From: SAR86 cluster bacterium
GTDB taxonomy: Bacteria > Pseudomonadota > Gammaproteobacteria > Magnimaribacterales > D2472
Direction: 5' to 3'
DNA: 64,000 nucleotides
Assembly (NCBI GenBank): GCA_023703615.1
Contig: CP097971.1
Coordinates: 460,315 to 524,314, forward strand
How positions within the stretch are numbered: the stretch's first letter is position 1; every line of letters begins with the position of its first letter. The position numbers and the translations under genes are program-made. Below the pieces are notes generated by a model, which was given only the letters and a program-made list of their open reading frames with translations, searched no databases and was not told where the DNA came from. This document shows, piece by piece, positions 53,685 through 61,016 of the stretch.

Positions 53685-54770
53685 ATGAAATACTTATTAA
53701 CAACATTATTTATATATTCGTTATCTGCAATATCTGATCCTATAGATAAGATTATTCATATAGTACCTGCGATAGATGAGACTCCTCAAGTAATCTCAAA
53801 AGGTGATGCTGCAGATGATCCTGCTATATGGCTAAATAAATTAAATCCAAATAGATCTCTAGTATTTGGAACAGATAAGAGAAGCGGTATATATACATAT
53901 AACTTAAAGGCCGAAAAAATAGGCTACACAGAAATTGGAGATATCAATAATATTGATGTTAGAACAATGAATGTTACTGATGATGATAATAAAGACATAG
54001 GTAGTTATTCATTTATCTTTGCATCAAATAGAACTACAAACACACTTGATATTTGGGTATATAAAGACACTAATATTGATAAGGCCATAAAGGATAATAA
54101 TTTTAAAATTTCAAAAGAGCCTTATATAAATGCTAAAGCAAACATGGTAGTTTATGGAGTTTGTGCAGGTATTGATTCGAGATTTGGATTGATAGCATTT
54201 CTAACAGAAGATGAGGGATCAAAGGTACAGATGTGGAATTACGGTCCTTTTGGAATGACTCTTTTAACAACATTTGATAACGAAAATGCAACTCAATCTG
54301 AGGGATGTGTTTACGATGATGAAAACAGAACTCTTTTCATATCTGAAGAACAAGATAGGGGTGTTTTAAGAGCCTATAAAATAAATAACGAATTAGATTT
54401 TTCAAATCCAGTTATTATTGATAATAGATCTGGAAATATAGATGGTGATCCTGAAGGAGTAACGGTTTATAAGTCGTCTGAAAAAGATGGATATCTTATT
54501 CTTTCATCTCAAGGTGATAGTTCTTTTAATATTTATAATCGACAAGAGCCATACAACTATTTAGGCAGTTTCAAAGTTGGGAGTAATAAAGATATTGATA
54601 ATGTTAATGATACTGATGGTATTGACGTTATTAATTTTAATTTTGGTAGTAAATATCCTATGGGTTTATTTGTTGTCCAAGACGGAACAAATGATGGTAA
54701 AAATAAGGTTAAGAGACAGAATTTTAAATACGTTTCTTTTGCTGATGTTCTAGAAAAATTAGATCTTTAG
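53685..54770 (+). CDS. Beta-propeller 3-phytase
   Basis: The 361-residue enzyme has a signal peptide (MKYLLTTLFIYSLSAIS) and beta-propeller phytase blocks: DAADDPAIWLNKLNPNRSLV, VFGTDKRSGIYTYNL, SEGCVYDDENRTLFISEEQ, GDPEGVTVY, and DTDGIDVINFNFG. Acidic residues in these blocks bind the calcium ions that hold phytate. It releases phosphate from inositol hexakisphosphate outside the cytoplasm. As the terminator lies just upstream, its expression would depend on readthrough from the receptor gene. Confidence 0.93.
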   Translation: MKYLLTTLFIYSLSAISDPIDKIIHIVPAIDETPQVISKGDAADDPAIWLNKLNPNRSLVFGTDKRSGIYTYNLKAEKIGYTEIGDINNIDVRTMNVTDDDNKDIGSYSFIFASNRTTNTLDIWVYKDTNIDKAIKDNNFKISKEPYINAKANMVVYGVCAGIDSRFGLIAFLTEDEGSKVQMWNYGPFGMTLLTTFDNENATQSEGCVYDDENRTLFISEEQDRGVLRAYKINNELDFSNPVIIDNRSGNIDGDPEGVTVYKSSEKDGYLILSSQGDSSFNIYNRQEPYNYLGSFKVGSNKDIDNVNDTDGIDVINFNFGSKYPMGLFVVQDGTNDGKNKVKRQNFKYVSFADVLEKLDL

Positions 54771-55880
54771 TTTCTTTATAAATTCTATAATATCCTTAGA
54801 AAGTGATTCAGGTTGCTCTAAGGCTGCAAAATGTCCGCCTTTGTGAGAATTCCATTGAACTACATTATAGATTTTTTCAGCCCATGCTCTTGGAGGTGCA
54901 ATAAAGTCTCTTTCAAAAACTGCACCTGCCATAGGTTGCTTTATGTTCTCAAAAGAAAAACCTAAGTCTCCATTTTCTTTATACAATCTTGTTGATGAAG
55001 TTATTGATTCACTAAACCAATATAAAGATACTATTCCTAGAACTTCATCGTTTGAAACAACTAATTTGTTCTCTTCACCATCAAACCAACCATAAAACTT
55101 CTCTACAATCCAAGCAGCCAGTCCAACTGGAGAGTCATTTAAACCATAACCAAGTGTTTGTGGCTTTGTTTTTTGTATCTCATAGTATCCAACTCCTTGT
55201 TCTTTATATTTTTCATAATTTGCCATTAATTTTTGTTCTTCTTGTGAGGTATTTTCTAATGGGTCTTTATCAGCAGGTGGCCAAGCAATAATCATATTAA
55301 GATGAATGCCAATACAATGATCTGGATAAAGTTCAGCCATCCATTTACTTACAGTAGCTCCCCAGTCACCACCTTGAACAATATATTTTTTATATCCTAG
55401 AGCCATAATTAGCTCATGTTGCAAAATAGCAATCTGTTTGGAATCCATACCAACTTCTTTTGGTTTGTCAGAAAATCCAAATCCTGGAAGAGCAGGGCAA
55501 ATAATATCAATTGGTACCTCTGAGTTTTTTTGCAAAACTGGTATTATTTTTAAAAATTCCTGAACGCTTCCTGGCCATCCATGAGTCATGACTAATGGAA
55601 TCGCGTTATGTTTGTCTGATTTAGAATGCAGGAAATGAAGCTTAAGGCCGGAGTGTGTTGTATATCTATAGCTACCAATGTCATTAATCTTCTTTTCATG
55701 CTCTCGCCAATTAAATTCATTTCGCCAATACTTTGTTAATTCTTTTAAGAAATTTAGATCTGTGCCATGAGACCATTTATTATTAATCTCATCAGGCCAT
55801 CTGGTTAGATCAATTTTCTTATGCAAAAGATCAATTTCCTTTTCTGGAATATTGACGATAAATTTTTCGATGTTTTCCAT
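54759..55880 (-). CDS. Epoxide hydrolase (N-terminal EHN domain plus alpha/beta hydrolase)
   Basis: The 373-residue cytoplasmic enzyme has the epoxide hydrolase N-terminal region (about 1-110: IDLTRWPDEI, LKELTKYWRNEFNWREHE, THSGLKLHFLHSKS). The core has oxyanion motif THGWPGSVQEF, nucleophile Asp in VQGGDWGATVSKW, and His in KGGHFAALEQPE. These enzymes open epoxides to diols; microsomal-type and juvenile-hormone-type homologues share this layout. It is convergent with the phytase gene, overlapping by 12 bases. Confidence 0.92.
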   Translation of the reverse strand: MENIEKFIVNIPEKEIDLLHKKIDLTRWPDEINNKWSHGTDLNFLKELTKYWRNEFNWREHEKKINDIGSYRYTTHSGLKLHFLHSKSDKHNAIPLVMTHGWPGSVQEFLKIIPVLQKNSEVPIDIICPALPGFGFSDKPKEVGMDSKQIAILQHELIMALGYKKYIVQGGDWGATVSKWMAELYPDHCIGIHLNMIIAWPPADKDPLENTSQEEQKLMANYEKYKEQGVGYYEIQKTKPQTLGYGLNDSPVGLAAWIVEKFYGWFDGEENKLVVSNDEVLGIVSLYWFSESITSSTRLYKENGDLGFSFENIKQPMAGAVFERDFIAPPRAWAEKIYNVVQWNSHKGGHFAALEQPESLSKDIIEFIKKLKI

Positions 55881-55954
55881 AGTATTTTATTTAGTTTAAT
55901 TTATATCATTAGTTAAATATTTTGAAGTAAAATATCTTTTTTTTAAAAAATTTT

Positions 55955-56458
55955 ATGATTGAAAATATAGAATCATTTTTAAGTACAAATTCTGAACTTG
56001 CATGGATTGCAATTTTTGTATTTGCTTTCTTAGAGTCATTTATTCTTTCTGGGGTGGTTGTTTCAAGTGCAATACTTTTTTCTGTTTGCATAATTACCTA
56101 CAACACCGAACTCTTGTCTTTGTTCACAATTGTTCCAGTTGCCATTCTTGGTGCACATTCAGGAGACTTATGCGGTTTCTTCTTTGGAAAAACTGTTGGA
56201 CCAAGTCTTTTAGCAACTAAGTTTTTTGTAAAAAGAAAGAAAATAATAGCTAAGGCGCAAAACTTTTTAGATAAAATGGGTCCATACACAGTTATTTTTG
56301 GCAGATTTGTACCAGCAGTTAGACCGATAGTGCCTTTTTTACTTGGTATTTCAGATTTAAAAGCTGTAAGATTCTATATTGCTGATCTCATAGCCTGCAT
56401 AGCTTGGGGAATAGCACTAGCTTTTTTAGTTACTGGTGTAGGATCACTTTTTGGATAA
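55955..56458 (+). CDS. DedA family membrane protein
   Basis: The 167-residue inner-membrane protein shows the DedA/SNARE-associated domain features: an N-terminal ESFILSG re-entrant region, GAHSGDLCGFFFGKTVG, FLDKMGPYTVIFGRFVPAVRP and PFLLGISDLKAVRF. DedA proteins act as lipid (undecaprenyl-phosphate or phospholipid) flippases in well-studied cases. It is slightly shorter than the usual 200 residues. It leads a small operon with a 62-residue membrane protein and a HIT protein (gaps of 6 and 3 bases). Confidence 0.87.
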   Translation: MIENIESFLSTNSELAWIAIFVFAFLESFILSGVVVSSAILFSVCIITYNTELLSLFTIVPVAILGAHSGDLCGFFFGKTVGPSLLATKFFVKRKKIIAKAQNFLDKMGPYTVIFGRFVPAVRPIVPFLLGISDLKAVRFYIADLIACIAWGIALAFLVTGVGSLFG

Positions 56459-56464
56459 AAGATT

Positions 56465-56653
56465 ATGTTAACAATATTTATATTAGTAGTAAGTTCAATA
56501 GCAGTACTCTATTTGTTATTTCAATTAATAAAGGCTAAACGTCAAGGAAAGCTACTACAAACCTTAAGAGACTTAATGATTATAATATTAGCAATTTTAA
56601 TGACTGCAGCTATTTTTTATATTGGGTTTCGATTCTTTAGAGCATTTTTATAA
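56465..56653 (+). CDS. Small membrane protein of unknown function
   Basis: This 62-residue protein has two hydrophobic segments (about 1-20 and 38-58) separated by a basic loop KAKRQGKLLQTLRD. No family recognised. Its placement between dedA and the HIT gene, with gaps of 6 and 3 bases, makes it a genuine operon member. Confidence 0.6.
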   Translation: MLTIFILVVSSIAVLYLLFQLIKAKRQGKLLQTLRDLMIIILAILMTAAIFYIGFRFFRAFL

Positions 56654-56656
56654 AGA

Positions 56657-56998
56657 ATGTCTAAAACTCTTTTTGAAAAAATTATAGATAAAGAAATTCC
56701 CGCTGATATTTTGTTTGAAGATGAAGTTTCTATTGTAATAAAAGATATTCAACCCCAGGCTCCAACACATTTATTAATAATTCCAAAAAAACCAATTCCT
56801 AAATTATCTGACGGTACTGACGAAGATAAAGAAATATTTGGACATTTAATGCTTTTAGCAGGAAAAATTGCAAAAGACTTAGATCTTGATGATACCTTTA
56901 GACTAGTAGTTAATAATGGTGCTAAGGCAGGACAGAGTGTTTTCCATTTACATTTACATCTTCTTTCTGGAAGACCACTTAGTTGGCCACCAGGCTAA
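56657..56998 (+). CDS. hinT: HIT family nucleotide hydrolase (HinT-like)
   Basis: The 113-residue cytoplasmic protein ends with the histidine triad VFHLHLHLLSGRPLSWPPG and has the typical start LFEKIIDKEIPADILFEDE. HinT-type enzymes hydrolyse purine nucleotide phosphoramidates, a general housekeeping role. Its stop codon overlaps the end of a small reading frame on the opposite strand. Confidence 0.93.
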   Translation: MSKTLFEKIIDKEIPADILFEDEVSIVIKDIQPQAPTHLLIIPKKPIPKLSDGTDEDKEIFGHLMLLAGKIAKDLDLDDTFRLVVNNGAKAGQSVFHLHLHLLSGRPLSWPPG

Positions 56999-57093
56999 AA
57001 GTATAAATAAGCAGCTAGGCCTAAAATAAATACTGTAACTCCAATAATTATTACAAATATAAAACCTTGCTTTAATGCTGTTGAATCATCCAT
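56995..57093 (-). CDS. 32-residue single-pass membrane protein
   Basis: An ATG at 57093 with GGGAGA about 8 bases upstream opens 32 codons ending in TAG (56995-56997). The sequence starts MDDSTALKQGFIFVIIIGV and ends AAYLYF: a short polar start and one long transmembrane helix. The good ribosome site and compact placement support a real gene. Function unknown; the length and layout are like small accessory subunits of membrane complexes. Confidence 0.55.
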   Translation of the reverse strand: MDDSTALKQGFIFVIIIGVTVFILGLAAYLYF

Positions 57094-57190
57094 ATAAAAA
57101 TTCTCCCTGTTAAAAATATATCAAAAAATAATTCCTTTACAAGTAAATATTTAATATAAAATAAAACTATCTAACTTTATAAACAAACAA

Positions 57191-58453
57191 TTGGAAATTA
57201 CTGAAACTAAAACTTTTACAAAAAAAGTTAAATCTTGGATTTGTTATGATATGGGAAATTCTGCATATGCAACTACTGTCATTGCTGCATTTTTTCCAAT
57301 ATTTTATATAGAATACTGGGCATCAAGTATTAGCAAGGTAGATGCTTCGATTTACTTAAATTGGACATTGGTCATAACTAACATAGCAATTCTTATTACG
57401 GCTCCAATTCTAGGTGCAGTCTCTGACATTAATAAATCAACAAAAAATATACTAGTATTTTTTACTTTAACTTCTATTTTTTTTACTTCATTATTATTTT
57501 TTTTAGATTCAGGTCTTTGGATCTTCGCTCTTATTTTTTATGGATTAGCTAATTATTCATTTTCTGCTAGCCAAATCCCTTATGACAAAATGCTTACTCA
57601 AGTCACAACACCTAATAAATACTCAATAGTTTCTAATCAAGGCTATGCTTGGGGCTATCTTGGAGGAGGGACTCTATTTTTAATTAATGCACTAATGAGT
57701 TTATACCCAAACTTTTTTGGCCTTGAGAGCCAAGCTCAAGCTATAAAAGTTTCCTTCTTAATGGTCGGAGTCTGGTGGTTTGTTTTTTTACTGCCTTTAA
57801 TTTTTAACTATAACGAAAAAAAAATAGTAACTAAACAGACAACGCTAGTAGCTAATACTTTTAAAAATTTAGTCAAAACATTTAAATCTATTTATCAGTA
57901 TAAGAACGCTTTTATTTTTTTAATTGCATTTTTTCTTTTTATTGATGGTGCTCATACAGTTATATATCTAGCATCAACATTTGCTTTAAATCTTGGACTA
58001 GAATCTAGTGCGATTATACAAGGATTAATTCTTGTTCAGTTCGTGGCATTTCCTGCCACCTTGCTATGGGGTTACGTAGCAGATAAGTATGGAGATAAAT
58101 TAGTCTTAGGTTTAACTATTATTGTTTATATATTAATTCTTTTTTATAGCTCTTTATTAACAAAGTCTTACGAATTTTATATTATTGCTGCATCAGTTGG
58201 ATGTGTTCAAGGCGGCATTCAAGGAAGTTCAAGAGGCCTATTTGGAAAACTTATACCCAAAGAAAAATCAGGTGAATTTTTTGGACTATTTAATGTGTTT
58301 GGTAAGGCTGGCGCAATAATAGGGCCATTGTTAGTTGGGTCAATGCTTGTATTAACAAGCAATATAAGAATTGCGTTGCTGCCTATAATTTTATTATTCA
58401 TATTAGGCGGAATTATGTTATTTTTTGTAAAGGAAACAAATGAAGATTTTTAG
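57191..58453 (+). CDS. MFS transporter, UMF1-like
   Basis: The 420-residue protein has about 12 transmembrane segments and begins with the UMF1/Atg22-like signature VKSWICYDMGNSAYATTVIAAFFPIFY region (residues 12-38). It also shows LGAVSDINKSTKNILVF and a second-half loop QGGIQGSSRGLFGKLIP. No ATG fits the family N terminus, so TTG 57191 is taken as the start. The substrate is unknown, since UMF1-type carriers are poorly characterised. It overlaps the next small gene by 14 bases. Confidence 0.82.
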   Translation: MEITETKTFTKKVKSWICYDMGNSAYATTVIAAFFPIFYIEYWASSISKVDASIYLNWTLVITNIAILITAPILGAVSDINKSTKNILVFFTLTSIFFTSLLFFLDSGLWIFALIFYGLANYSFSASQIPYDKMLTQVTTPNKYSIVSNQGYAWGYLGGGTLFLINALMSLYPNFFGLESQAQAIKVSFLMVGVWWFVFLLPLIFNYNEKKIVTKQTTLVANTFKNLVKTFKSIYQYKNAFIFLIAFFLFIDGAHTVIYLASTFALNLGLESSAIIQGLILVQFVAFPATLLWGYVADKYGDKLVLGLTIIVYILILFYSSLLTKSYEFYIIAASVGCVQGGIQGSSRGLFGKLIPKEKSGEFFGLFNVFGKAGAIIGPLLVGSMLVLTSNIRIALLPIILLFILGGIMLFFVKETNEDF

Positions 58454-58628
58454 CAAAGAGTCTATTATTTTTTATAGTATTCTTGGAGCAATAACAGCCT
58501 TTGTAATCGCTCCTTTGATAAGAAGTTATTTAGATTATTCAACAACAACAGAATTAATAATTACTACTGCAATCATTATTCCTATGTATATTATTGCTAA
58601 ACGTTTATTACAAAGATTTATAAAATAG
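58440..58628 (+). CDS. Small two-helix membrane protein
   Basis: The 62-residue protein has two hydrophobic segments (about 9-25 and 38-54) and a basic end AKRLLQRFIK. It starts inside the last codons of the MFS gene, suggesting coupling. No family recognised. Confidence 0.6.
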   Translation: MKIFSKESIIFYSILGAITAFVIAPLIRSYLDYSTTTELIITTAIIIPMYIIAKRLLQRFIK

Positions 58629-58665
58629 AGTACGAAAATATACCTATTTTCTATATTTATATTTT

Positions 58666-58693
58666 TTGACTTTTACTACATTTTTTGGATAAT
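58666..58693 (+). promoter_or_regulatory. Sigma-70-type promoter of the riboswitch-peptide unit
   Basis: TTGACT (58666-58671) and GATAAT (58688-58693) are separated by 16 bases. Transcription would start near 58700, exactly where the aptamer begins. Confidence 0.65.
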
Positions 58694-58700
58694 AGTAATC

Positions 58701-58845
58701 AAACGTTCATCTTATTTTTATAATAAGACGGAAGTAGGAAGATAGGAAAACCTCTTTCTTTTTCAAAGAAAGGCAAGCAAGTACCGCTTAGGTTTAATTA
58801 TCATAGGCGGGAACGAGACCGAATATCTGCCGAAGGAACGCGTTG
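58701..58845 (+). promoter_or_regulatory. Glutamine-riboswitch-like RNA (glnA / Downstream-peptide class)
   Basis: The conserved blocks of the glutamine-binding RNAs appear in order: CGTTCATC (58704-58711), GACGGAAGTAGG (58727-58738) and CCGAAGGAACGCG (58830-58842). P1 pairs CGTTC (58704-58708) with GAACG (58836-58840). P2 is TCTTATT/AATAAGA (58710-58716 with 58722-58728). P3 pairs GG.AGATA (58737-58744) with TATCT.CC (58824-58831). The long insertion inside P3, with two sub-hairpins, matches the Downstream-peptide variant rather than the compact glnA variant, as I recall both. It controls a short peptide 62 bases further on. Identification is by remembered consensus. Confidence 0.85.
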
Positions 58846-58906
58846 AGAAGGGTGTACACCTATATGGTGTATGTACGAAATCGATACGAAAACTGGAGGA
58901 AACGAT

Positions 58907-59071
58907 ATGACTACTCATTACAGAGGCATCAAAGTAACTCCTGAAAGTGTTAAAGAAAAAATTACTAAAGTTTTTTCTGGCATTTACAGAGGTAACAAAA
59001 ATGTTGCAGTAGAAGAAAAGTCAACTCAATCACGTGAAGGAATTTACCGTGGTAACAAATGGGTTGCTTAA
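58907..59071 (+). CDS. 54-residue YRG-motif peptide under the glutamine-riboswitch-like leader
   Basis: The start is ATG 58907, with GGAGG (58895-58899) seven bases upstream; a longer in-frame GTG start would lie within the leader hairpin. The peptide holds three YRG motifs: HYRGIKV (4-10), IYRGNKNVA (26-34) and IYRGNKWVA (46-54). The last two are near-perfect repeats about 20 residues apart, with a charged helix-prone stretch between the first two (PESVKEKITKVF). Short peptides with a YRG motif are encoded downstream of this RNA class in marine cyanobacteria (from memory, related to DUF4278). A role in nitrogen signalling, perhaps binding an enzyme as glutamine-synthetase inactivating factors do, is inference. 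Confidence 0.8.
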   Translation: MTTHYRGIKVTPESVKEKITKVFSGIYRGNKNVAVEEKSTQSREGIYRGNKWVA

Positions 59072-59082
59072 TTTTCTTATAG

Positions 59083-59115
59083 AAAAAAAAGAGGAGGCGA
59101 AAGCCTCCTTTTTAT
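59083..59115. terminator. Bidirectional terminator between the YRG peptide and GDPD genes
   Basis: AGGAGGC (59092-59098) pairs with GCCTCCT (59103-59109) around GAAA, with an A-tract before and a T-tract after, so both converging genes can use it. Confidence 0.93.
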
Positions 59116-59840
59116 TTTAATAGATTTAATAACTTTTTTGGCTCATCAGTTATAACACCATCAACATTATATCTTTGAAGTTTTTTAAATGTATCAGCGT
59201 CATTAATTGTCCAAACTATTATCTTTAAACCCCTTGAATGAACAAAATCTACAAACCTTTTCGTAACAACTTTTATTCCATAATAATAAATAGGTACTTG
59301 TAAACATTCTCCCGGTATATCTTTGTTATATAAATTAAAACTAGCCAGAAGCATTTTCATAACTTCAAGAGGACCCATTGATAAACATATATCAGGATTA
59401 TTCTCTCTAATTTTTTTTAACCTGGCGCTATTAAAACTCGCAACACATACTCTATTTTGTGAATTTGTTTTTTTAATAATTTCAATTGCAGGTGAAGCAA
59501 CTTCATTTGTTTTAACGTCAATTTGAAAATAAGTTTCAGGGAAACTTAAAAGAACTTTTTCTAGTCTAGGTATTTCATACTTATCAAACAATTTCAGCTC
59601 ATCTATTTCTGAACTATGCAGTGAGTAAAACCTTCTGTCATCTTTCAACAATCTTTTTAGATCATCATCGTGAAATATATAAGGTATCCCATCCGATGAA
59701 AGCTGAACGTCTGTCTCAATGTATTTACAACCCACTTCTATAGAGTATTGAAATGATTTAATTGTATTTTCATATGACTCAATTGAACCACCTCTATGAG
59801 ATAAAATTTGAAGACCAGAGTAATCTAAATATGCGTTCAT
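59112..59840 (-). CDS. Glycerophosphodiester phosphodiesterase
   Basis: The 242-residue protein has the GDPD signature LSHRGGSIESYENTI near residue 14, VGCKYIETDVQLSSDGIPY and IFHDDDLKRL with the metal-binding acidic residues. The late block IVWTINDADTFKKLQ ends in GVITDEPKKLL. No signal peptide is seen, so it is a cytoplasmic UgpQ-like enzyme cleaving glycerophosphodiesters to glycerol-3-phosphate and an alcohol. It contributes to phospholipid turnover or phosphorus recovery. Confidence 0.92.
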   Translation of the reverse strand: MNAYLDYSGLQILSHRGGSIESYENTIKSFQYSIEVGCKYIETDVQLSSDGIPYIFHDDDLKRLLKDDRRFYSLHSSEIDELKLFDKYEIPRLEKVLLSFPETYFQIDVKTNEVASPAIEIIKKTNSQNRVCVASFNSARLKKIRENNPDICLSMGPLEVMKMLLASFNLYNKDIPGECLQVPIYYYGIKVVTKRFVDFVHSRGLKIIVWTINDADTFKKLQRYNVDGVITDEPKKLLNLLK

Positions 59841-59900
59841 ATAGGTTAATTGTAAACGCTAATGAGTTAAAATATAAATTCTAAAATTTTTTTTATTTTA

Positions 59901-61016
59901 ATGAATAAATTTGATTCTATAAGACCATATAAGGATGAAGAGGTTAATAAAGTAATCCTTGAGTTATGCAATAACAAAAACGTAATTAAAGCAGCTATTG
60001 CATCAAGCAAATATAGTTTCATTAAGAAGATTCCATTTTCAAAATTATTAATGAGTATTTTCTTAAAAAATAGATTTAAGAATATTCAATCAATAGTAGA
60101 GTATCAAAATATATTTAAAAACCTTGTAAAAAAAATAATCAAAAATTCAATTAAAAATTTTGATGTAACTGGTATTGATAATTTAGATAATTCCAATGCT
60201 TATCTTTTTATATCAAATCATAGAGACATTACATTAGACTCAGCTTTATTAAATTTTCAACTTCACAAAAACAATCTAAAAACTACCAATAATGCTGTTG
60301 GGAATAATCTTTTAACTGAAAAGTGGGCGTCGGATTTAATGAGATTAAATAAAAGTTTCATTATAGATAGAAGTGACAAGTTTAAAAAGGATATATATAA
60401 AAGCTTAAAATTAGCTTCAGAATTCATTTATGACTGCATAACTTCCAAAAATGAATCTATATGGATTGCTCAAAAGCAAGGTAGATCAAAAGATGGAGTA
60501 GACTATACTGATCCATCAGTACTAAAAATGATTCATCTGAATTCAAGAAAAAAAACTGAAGTAAGTGAATATTTTAATAATTTAAAGCTTGTACCAGTAT
60601 CAGTTTCATATGAAAAAGATCCTAATGATATTTTAAAAGCAAAAGAATTGTATTTAAGATCTGTAAATACAGATTATGTTAAAGAAAAAAATGAAGACTT
60701 AAAAAGTATCTTCGTTGGCATCTCAGGCCATAAGGGAAATGTTCACATCGAAGTTGGAGAGCCTATGCTTTTCAGTAACAAAGAAGACTATGACGAAATT
60801 GCGAAGATAACAACTAAAAAAATTAAATCTATGTATAAAATTCATGCAACAAATATTGCTGCGTGTATTCTTCAAGGCATCGAAATTCCAATTCAACACG
60901 GATTTACTAATGATGAAATAGACGAATCAATGCAATGGCTTAAAGAAAGGTTGCATGATATACCAGAAGATATGCAACCATTTCTTTTGAATCAATATAG
61001 TAATCCAGTTTTATAA
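59901..61016 (+). CDS. Glycerolipid acyltransferase (PlsC-like domain)
   Basis: The 371-residue protein has an acyltransferase core with LFISNHRDITLDSALLNF. His107 and Asp113 replace the usual HX4D spacing with HRDITLD, a form I recall in a distinct bacterial subgroup. It also has NNLLTEKWASDLM, SFIIDRSD and the substrate-site block IWIAQKQGRSKDG. It probably acylates glycerol-3-phosphate or a lysophospholipid. It is separated from amtB by a convergent overlap of 6 bases. Confidence 0.8.
   Translation: MNKFDSIRPYKDEEVNKVILELCNNKNVIKAAIASSKYSFIKKIPFSKLLMSIFLKNRFKNIQSIVEYQNIFKNLVKKIIKNSIKNFDVTGIDNLDNSNAYLFISNHRDITLDSALLNFQLHKNNLKTTNNAVGNNLLTEKWASDLMRLNKSFIIDRSDKFKKDIYKSLKLASEFIYDCITSKNESIWIAQKQGRSKDGVDYTDPSVLKMIHLNSRKKTEVSEYFNNLKLVPVSVSYEKDPNDILKAKELYLRSVNTDYVKEKNEDLKSIFVGISGHKGNVHIEVGEPMLFSNKEDYDEIAKITTKKIKSMYKIHATNIAACILQGIEIPIQHGFTNDEIDESMQWLKERLHDIPEDMQPFLLNQYSNPVL

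Noticed and set aside
58871-58906. Longer N-terminal form of the YRG peptide
   Set aside because: The upstream in-frame start has no ribosome site and lies inside the leader hairpin, while ATG 58907 follows GGAGG at good spacing.
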